A program made the position numbers and the translations under genes. From the NCBI RefSeq assembly GCF_000346465.2, contig NC_034013.1:1178143-1242142 (forward strand): DNA of 64,000 bases, in the 5' to 3' direction. This document shows, in pieces, positions 57,796-64,000 of this stretch; the stretch's first letter is position 1, and each line of letters starts with the position of its first letter. The DNA comes from Prunus persica. Taxonomy: Eukaryota > Streptophyta > Magnoliopsida > Rosales > Rosaceae. The notes beneath the pieces are model-generated. The model was not told the DNA's origin. It saw nothing but the letters and a program-made list of their open reading frames with translations, and did no database searches.

Positions 57796-59015
57796 ATCAT
57801 ATTGATCACTGCTATACCCATATTCTGTTCTTATGGGACTTTAATCTGTGCAGTGTATTATCAATGTATCCAACTTGCAATTTGTAAAATTTGCGTTAAT
57901 AATTCATGGATACATACAAGCCATTCTTTTGGAACGGACTTATCTCCCTATTTGGTTACCTTTCAAGATAAAATATCAAATAAGTATATAAGCATAAAAC
58001 AACACAAGTATTGCTTACATCTTAGGTGGGAGAAACTTTTCTCAAGTATCATTCAAGCTCGTATCGGTCCAATAACGCTTGATGATCTAGTTATATCCTG
58101 CAAGAGCAAAAAGTCACAATTCTTCTCTCTGTCAAAAATAAATAAATAACCCTTAGAGTTAGGATCACCGTATGGATTCTTTCTTTGGATGTTCGTTCTA
58201 AAGAAATAGAATCTCTTATGAACAGAGAGTTATAAAAAGAAAGAAAAGATACAAAGATTGTGATATTGATTGCAAGGTAAGGTAAGCAATCAGGGAAGGA
58301 AGCTGGTGGGAGCAGACAACATGCTCAGCAATCAAGGAAGGAAGCTGGTAGGAGCAAACGACAAGCTCTCATTTCTTCTAGTTTAGAAGAACTTCCGGAG
58401 ATTAGAGCATAAGGCCGCCTTCACAGTTCCCTGATCTTGCAGAAACATGATCAGGGATAGTCTTGCTTCCTGAATGGATGATCAGAGATAGTCTTGCTTC
58501 TCAGGCATATTAAGTGTTTACTGATAAGAAAAACAAGTAGATATCGCATCACTAGGTATGGAGTAAACTGGATGTCTTCTGCAAAGAAAATTTCGTTAGT
58601 AACACATTTATACACAAATACAATGAATAGGTAGAACCGGTGAATTTCAAATTAACCATAGGAAAATTGCGAGATTCTCGGGATGCTGTTGAAAAAGTGC
58701 GAGATTCTCGGGATGCTTTTGAAAAAGTAGCTCCGTGAAATCCGTAAAGCAAGATCGGCTTTGAAAATAATGCTTGAAAATGCCGAAAGTGCCGACAGGC
58801 ATTATTAGAGGCCACGTGAAGTTTTGAACTCTAGGAAAGAAAAAGATAATATGGGGATTCGAGAAGATATTGGGGTCCTGAAAAACAGTAGCCATATTTC
58901 CTCCTATAGATATGGCCTTTGTAAAACTTGATTGGAGCAACTGCGTTTCAACTCAAATTTCTTCATTTTCTGAAACTTTAGTTTTCCTAAGACTTTCTTC
59001 GAAACCTTCTCAAAA

Positions 59016-59567
59016 ATGGCTTCCTCTTCTTCCTGCCCAAATTATTTCAATTTAAATGATGCTCCAACAGCAAACAGTGACGCCAAAGTTTGGCGTCCAT
59101 CCTTTGTATCCAAAAATCGTCATCTCACAGTTAATGATTCTGTGATGATGAATGATGCTACTGCTGTCATAGTAGCTAGGAATTTCATTACTCCAATGGA
59201 TGAAATACTGTTAACAGGGAGGTCTGAGGAAGAGGCTATTGATGACTCAATGGCTTTTAGCATTCAGAGTGCTGCTTCTGTTTCTAACATGGCTGATCGT
59301 TTGCGTGTTAGAGCAAACGAGGTTGAGAAGCTGACAACTGAAAATTCGTCTCTCCAAAGAATGCTTCATGAGTCTCAACAGGAGGTTGAGAAACTTAAAG
59401 GAGAGAATAATTCCTTGTTGAAACTGGTGAGTTCGTACTCAGTTGATACACTGAGAAGGCTAGACATGCTGCAGGTCTCCAATGAAAGAATTTTGGGAGA
59501 CCACGAGAAGCTCATGGCTAAGCTTAAGAGGCGCCGTCCTCTTCCTTCAGAGGCTTCCAGAACATAA
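59016..59567 (+). CDS. Intact coiled-coil ORF, 183 aa, antisense within retroelement DNA
   Basis: ATG 59016 to TAA, no interruption. Residues 1-50 are polar (MASSSSCPNYFNLNDAPTAN, then VWRPSFVSKNRHLTVNDSV). Residues 50-100 hold a conserved block (ATAVIVARNFITPMDEIL, DSMAFSIQSAASVSNMADRL). Residues 100-165 form a leucine/glutamate heptad coiled coil, and the C-terminus is basic (KLKRRRPLPSEA). It resembles the C-terminal domain of Transposase_28-type ORFs that plant LTR elements carry in antisense (from memory of the family). A TATA-like CTATAGATATGG lies about 100 bp upstream. Its only relative here is the pseudogene at 21870-22564. Function unknown. Confidence 0.7.
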   Translation: MASSSSCPNYFNLNDAPTANSDAKVWRPSFVSKNRHLTVNDSVMMNDATAVIVARNFITPMDEILLTGRSEEEAIDDSMAFSIQSAASVSNMADRLRVRANEVEKLTTENSSLQRMLHESQQEVEKLKGENNSLLKLVSSYSVDTLRRLDMLQVSNERILGDHEKLMAKLKRRRPLPSEASRT

Positions 59568-60351
59568 TGTAATTTTATAGATTTTACAGGGCCTGCACCT
59601 TCATTGCAGGTGGAAAAAATCTATCTGTTGTATGTTTCTGTAATAATAATTGCGCACATTCTTAAACTTGCACCTGTGGTTTTTACGTCTTTTCAAAATG
59701 ACGGTTTGGAACCTTGTGCCTTATAGGTTCAAATAACCACTTTGTCTCTCCCAAATTGCATGGTAGCCCGGAACTTTTGGCCTGGGCACAAACTCAGAAT
59801 TTATTTGCCCTTTTCAAATGGACATGAAATATGAATTGAGTAAAAGCCACGATAATATCGCAATATAGTAGTGAAGAGCATTAACTACTATATACCCACA
59901 ACTTCAAGTTCAGGATCTCTCATATATTTGGATCCATGGGCTTCCGGCCCAGGTATAATAAAATATGTGGGGAGCCTCAATTCATTATTTGAGGTTTATA
60001 TTGATATTATCCATTTCGCGGTGTATTCTTAACAACCGGAATTCACAAAATATATTTCTTCCTTGAGGTGTCGATTATAACAGAATCGAACTTTATTAAA
60101 TTCATCATCTTCTTATGTCAAAGAAATATGTGGTGTACCATAATTTGCAATAATACCTCAAGGGTTGTCCATTTAATTGTTGGAACTTCAGGTTCTCAAT
60201 ACTCTTAAATTTTGAACTTCAGGCCAAAGCCACATATTCTCATGGTATGGACATTTTTACAATTTTCTGTACATATTCTGGGACTTCAAGCCCTTACATA
60301 ATTGTCCATATTTTGAGGAACTTCTGGCATCTCATTTAATTTCTCATCCAA

Positions 60352-60930
60352 TAGTACTGTTCATCAAGTCATGAATACATATCTATTCATGTGTACATGA
60401 ATTTAAGGAACTGCAGGTTCCTTTTTGTATATAGTGACGGTTTATCCAAAATGGTTAATATTTATGCATACGTCACTATTCATGTGAATAGTACTGTTCA
60501 TCAAGTCATGAATACATATCTATTCATGTGTACATGAGTTTAAGGAACTGCAGGTTCCCTTTTGTATATAGTGACGGTTTATCCAAAATGGTTAATATTT
60601 ATGCATACGTCACTATTCATGTGAATAGTACTGTTCATCAAGTCATGAATACATATCTATTCATGTGTACATGAGTTTAAGGAACTGCAGGTTCCCTTTT
60701 GTATATAGTGACGGTTTATCCAAAATGGTTAATATTTATGCATACGTCACTATTCATGTGAATAGTACTGTTCATCAAGTCATGAATACATATCTATTCA
60801 TGTGTACAGTACATCTGCCAGTACAGTTATCATCCATGGCTCATATTTATGCATACGTCACTATTCATGTGAATAGTACTGTTCATCAAGTCATGAATAC
60901 ATATCTATTCATGTGTATAGTATATCTGCC
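60352..60930. repeat. 137-bp tandem repeat, about four units
   Basis: TAGTACTGTTCATCAAGTCA starts at 60352, 60489, 60626 and 60763 (period 137) and again at 60874 (period 111, a shortened unit). Each full unit includes a GGAACTGCAGGTTCC hairpin and CATACGTCACTATTCATGTG. Units are nearly identical, so the expansion is recent. Confidence 0.92.
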
Positions 60931-61615
60931 AGTACAGTTATCATCCATGTGTACGGCACTATGAACCAATACGGTACTATTACATCATTAAGGAACCCCA
61001 GGTCCTTATTCACATGTCAGGGATCAAGGACCTTTAAGTCCAATCACATGTTTACAAATACAGTACCGGAGAGACTGCCAGCTCTCATTTTAATATCATC
61101 ATCAAGGATCTTCTAGTCCTGATGTAATTGTATGATGAGGATCAAGGAACTTCTGGTCCTGATCTGCTTACTGTAAAAAGAACTCATCATACAGCACATT
61201 TAGTCCATAAAATAAATTACTGGTATGGACGATAAACCCGCACCATACATTTAAATAGCAGTAAAGGCGTGGACGATAAACCCGCACCATACATTTAAAT
61301 TTCATAAAGTAAAGTGTTAGTATTAGCAACGGTCTCCCACTGATAATATGTTTAGTATTACCAAGGGTCCATTTTTGTTAATGGTTAGTAATAGAAAAGC
61401 AGATAAATATAGTATATTATGTTACACTACTACAAAAAAGCAAAAAGACGACGGTAAATCACCGTCGTGTATTCGATTTTTCAATGGTCGTGGAATCCAC
61501 CGTCATCTTTTCCCTCATATACCACGACGCTAAATCACCGTCGTTGTTAAAATATACAACGTCATCAACAAATACAAAACGACGTCTTTGTACTGCAAAA
61601 AGATCTAAAAAAGCA

Positions 61616-62460
61616 GTCGAGGATGAGAATAGACGACCAACTCTCTAAAAAAACCGTCGTTAAAAAGGAAAAATATGACACATATTAAGAGAACAAGGCC
61701 GCAAGATAGACATACAACGACGGAAATAAAAAAACGACGCCGTTAAATATCATTTTCACGACAATAAAAAATTTGACGTCTTTAAATACATTAGAAGACG
61801 ACGTTATTGATACCTACTACGTCGCATATATAAAAACAGCCATCGTAAAATTAATTTTCCACTTCGATTTTTCGATAAAAGATGACGTGGAAATAGTTGT
61901 CAGTGTCATTATTTACGACGTATGTATTTATTGAGTAGACGTTGAAAAACGAAACAACGTCGGTTACAAATATATGAGAGTCGTATTACAAAATTTATAC
62001 GTCATATTTTCAGAAACAAACAACGACGATAAATATTAGACGTTGTTAAATAAAACAACGTCGGAAAACAATAAAAACAGACGTGTTTAGTCTGCTAAAG
62101 TTCTAGAAAATAGTCGAGGATGAGAATAGACGACCAACTCAAACAAATCACCGTCGTTAAAAAGGAAAAATATGACACATGTTAAAAGAACAAGGCCGCA
62201 AGATATACATACAACGACGACAACTAAAATTTTACGCCGTTAAATATAATTTACACGACAAGAAAAAATATGACGTCTTTAAATACATGAGAAGACGACG
62301 TTATTGAAATATACTACGTCTCTTATTTACAAACAACCGTCGTGAAATAAATTTTCCACTTCGATTTTTCTAAAAAAGATGACGTGGAAATAGTTGTCAG
62401 TGTCATTATTTACGACGTATGTATTTATACAGTTGACGTTGAAATGCGAAACAACGTCGG
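61616..62460. repeat. Tandem duplication (period 497) in the CACTA subterminal region
   Basis: GTCGAGGATGAGAATAGACG at 61616 recurs at 62113, and similarity continues for over 340 bp through GATGACGTGGAAATAGTTGT. The duplication doubles the number of ACGTCG-type sites. Copies differ by substitutions and small indels. Confidence 0.85.
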
Positions 62461-63036
62461 TGGCATTTATATAGTCGACGTTGTATTTATATCTATCATC
62501 ATTACTCACGACGCACTTAATAATATAGACGACGTTGAACTTCTAAACAACGTCGGTTCCAAATAAATGAGAGCCGTATTACAGAACATATAGACGGCGT
62601 TGATTATGATGAGAGCCGTATTACAAATAACGTCGTTTAATTGTTATTAGACGGCGGTTATAATGAATTTCCGTCGGAATTCATTTCGTTCCTCTTCGTT
62701 TATAAAAGAACTTGCGACGTGGAAAATGTATGATGACATCGTATTTTTTAACGTTCAGATTATATATCTCGTTTTTTAGACGTCGGTATTATGGGATTGG
62801 AGTCGTGTTATTTTGAATTACATGGCGGTTCTTAATCCTTCCCCGACGTGATATCCTGAATAATTGCTTCACAATAGCGTCGTGGTTCTTCATTGTTACG
62901 TTGCTTTAAGACGTCGGTAAATATGCTGAATAACTGATTCACAATAACGTCGTGTTTTATTTGAACGTAGAAAGTGAAGAAATCACATTACAATATATTA
63001 CAAAATTAATGTCATACACTGCCAATTACATAAGCA

Positions 63037-63872
63037 TCATTCAATCCATATATCTTCACACCCATCTCGAATATTTTGACCGCCTAACTCACCCACCAGT
63101 TCATCAAATGTGTCAACATTTGGCATCCCTCTAGTAAATGGCTCACACTCAATTATCACATCACCTAAGACTTCATCACCAATAACATCATTATATTCTC
63201 TATTAGGCATTGATAACACTACCGACCAACCACGATGCATCGGGTCGTCAACAAAAAATATTTGTTTGACTTGAGAAGCCAAAACAAATTGGTCATTCCT
63301 ATGTCCAATTTTACTCAAATCTACAAGGGTAAATCCAAGTTCGTCGACTACAAGACCAGAACTATCTATCCAATCACACCTAAAGACTGGAATTGTAAAC
63401 TTTTGGTAGTCAAGGTCCCAAATTTCTTGAATGACACCATAGAAACCCATATTTGAGAGAATTGGGTTTTTATCCTTGGCACTAGCAACTTGCATGGTAT
63501 GTGCAAGTAAATAAACTCCACTATTTTGAGTTGTCCGCACATCATCTTGTGCCTTGATATTGAATTTAATACCTTTAATAAGATAGCTCCTATATAATGG
63601 CACTGACATGTTTGGACCAGCTGCTAGCCACCTTAAATTTTCTGATACGCCATGATTGTCTTCCTCAACTTCACTTTGAACCTGCAAATTAATCATATCT
63701 TAATTCATCCTAACATATAAATAAGAAGAAAATTAAAAGAGAAATACGTTATTCAACAACATATACCTTGAAGCGTAGCCATTGAATGAAAGTGCTATTG
63801 TGCTTATCCTGCAGCCACTTTGTTCTCTTTCTAAATTTTGGATAAGCAGTCTTGATGTGAATCATATGTTGC
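63037..63872 (-). CDS. CACTA-associated DUF4216 (TNP2-type C-terminal) protein, partial
   Basis: Two exons are visible: 63872-63767 (RQHMIHIKTAYPKFRKRTKW ... FIQWLRFK) and 63681-63037 (VQSEVEEDNHGVSENLRWLA, stop at 63037), joined in phase by a GT-AG intron. Further exons lie beyond 64000. The second exon carries DUF4216-like blocks: GIKFNIKAQDD, QNSGVYLLAH, GFYGVIQEIWDLDY, FRCDWIDSSGLVVDELGFTL, and FVLASQVKQIFFVDDP. This domain accompanies the transposase of En/Spm-CACTA elements. No stops are seen in the visible part, so the element may be coding-competent. Confidence 0.8.
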
Positions 63873-64000
63873 CTACATGACACGAAAAATTCAAGCATTA
63901 CGGTCCCAAATATATAAGATAAACATAAGAAATAATTTTAAATGGAAACTTAAAGAATAAAACTCATACGTACTCGATATAAGGTAGGACTTCCTCCGTA

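Larger units (their letters stand above)
56749..61170. repeat. Array of short hairpin motifs (GGxACTTCxGGTCC type)
   Basis: Small inverted repeats with 4-8 bp arms and a loop usually containing ACTTCAGG, TGCAG or TTTAA recur every 50-300 bp. Examples: GTGCTTCAGGCAC (56749), ATCACTTCAGGTGAT (56877), GTCATGCTGCAGGCATGAC (57465), TGGGACTTTAACCCA (57515), GGGCTTCCGGCCC (59939), GAACTTCAGGTTC (60187), GGAACTGCAGGTTCC (60414, 60546, 60683), GGACCTTTAAGTCC (61026). No coding content surrounds them except the ORF at 59016. Confidence 0.65.
61425..64000 (-). mobile_element. CACTA transposon, one end plus partial transposase region
   Basis: Begins CACTACTACAAAAAAGC at 61425, preceded by TTA as a possible 3-bp target duplication. 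The next 1.5 kb is packed with ACGTCG, CGACGT and AACGACG words in both orientations, as in CACTA subterminal regions that bind the element's own protein. The minus-strand gene near 63037-63872 encodes a domain of TNP2-type elements. The other end lies beyond the window. Confidence 0.85.

Noticed and set aside
60352..60930. CRISPR-like regularly spaced repeats
   Set aside because: Units are contiguous 137-bp tandem copies without unique spacers, in a plant genome.
62327..62566. Short D/V/N-rich frames on both strands
   Set aside because: They are read through the ACGTCG-type subterminal repeats of the CACTA element.

Overview
The window is nuclear DNA of a flowering plant. It has GT-AG introns, plant catalase genes, a cell-wall arabinosyltransferase gene and a dense mix of plant LTR retrotransposons, MITEs and CACTA/hAT-type DNA transposons. 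A woody eudicot, probably Rosaceae, is my inference from how the catalase exons and the retroelement antisense ORFs read; the sequence does not prove it. No bacterial features, rRNA genes, functional tRNA genes or CRISPR arrays were seen.

Layout. 1-3602 (minus) is the 5' part of a Ty3/gypsy retrotransposon: an LTR and a gag-protease frame that is open for 955 codons and runs off the left edge. 3603-10235 is transposon-rich intergenic DNA with a SINE and a complete non-autonomous LTR element (6711-9634, perfect 5-bp target duplication) carrying an antisense pseudogene. 10236-34980 is a tandem segmental duplication. Each unit holds one complete 8-exon, 492-aa catalase gene and the neighbouring gene 'X' (uncharacterised plant protein), all on the minus strand. 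Unit A was later interrupted by a very young Ty1/copia element (16442-21394) and other insertions, and its gene X is a truncated pseudogene. Unit B carries a solo LTR, a MITE and a 1.1-kb inverted-repeat element that are absent from unit A.

37783-45032 (minus) is a 13-exon gene for a GT77-type arabinosyltransferase resembling XEG113, with old transposon remnants in its introns. 45678-54612 holds three related copies of a small gene: two full copies of a four-helix membrane protein and one 3' fragment. Their last exons are made of short tandem repeats and differ completely between copies. A LINE fragment and a partial copy of the XEG113 5' region lie among them. 55644-61424 is a decayed copia element (3' LTR plus polypurine tract) followed by 5 kb of non-coding DNA full of short hairpins. 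Within it, in antisense, sits an intact 183-aa coiled-coil ORF whose decayed relative is at 21870-22564. 61425-64000 is the end of a CACTA transposon with many ACGTCG-type subterminal repeats and a minus-strand DUF4216/TNP2-type gene that runs off the right edge.

How parts relate. The host genes are the two catalases (peroxisomal H2O2 removal), gene X, the XEG113-like Golgi enzyme (extensin arabinosylation) and the small membrane-protein family. Everything else is mobile DNA. Because the duplicated blocks supply empty sites, several insertions can be dated relative to the duplications from sequence alone.
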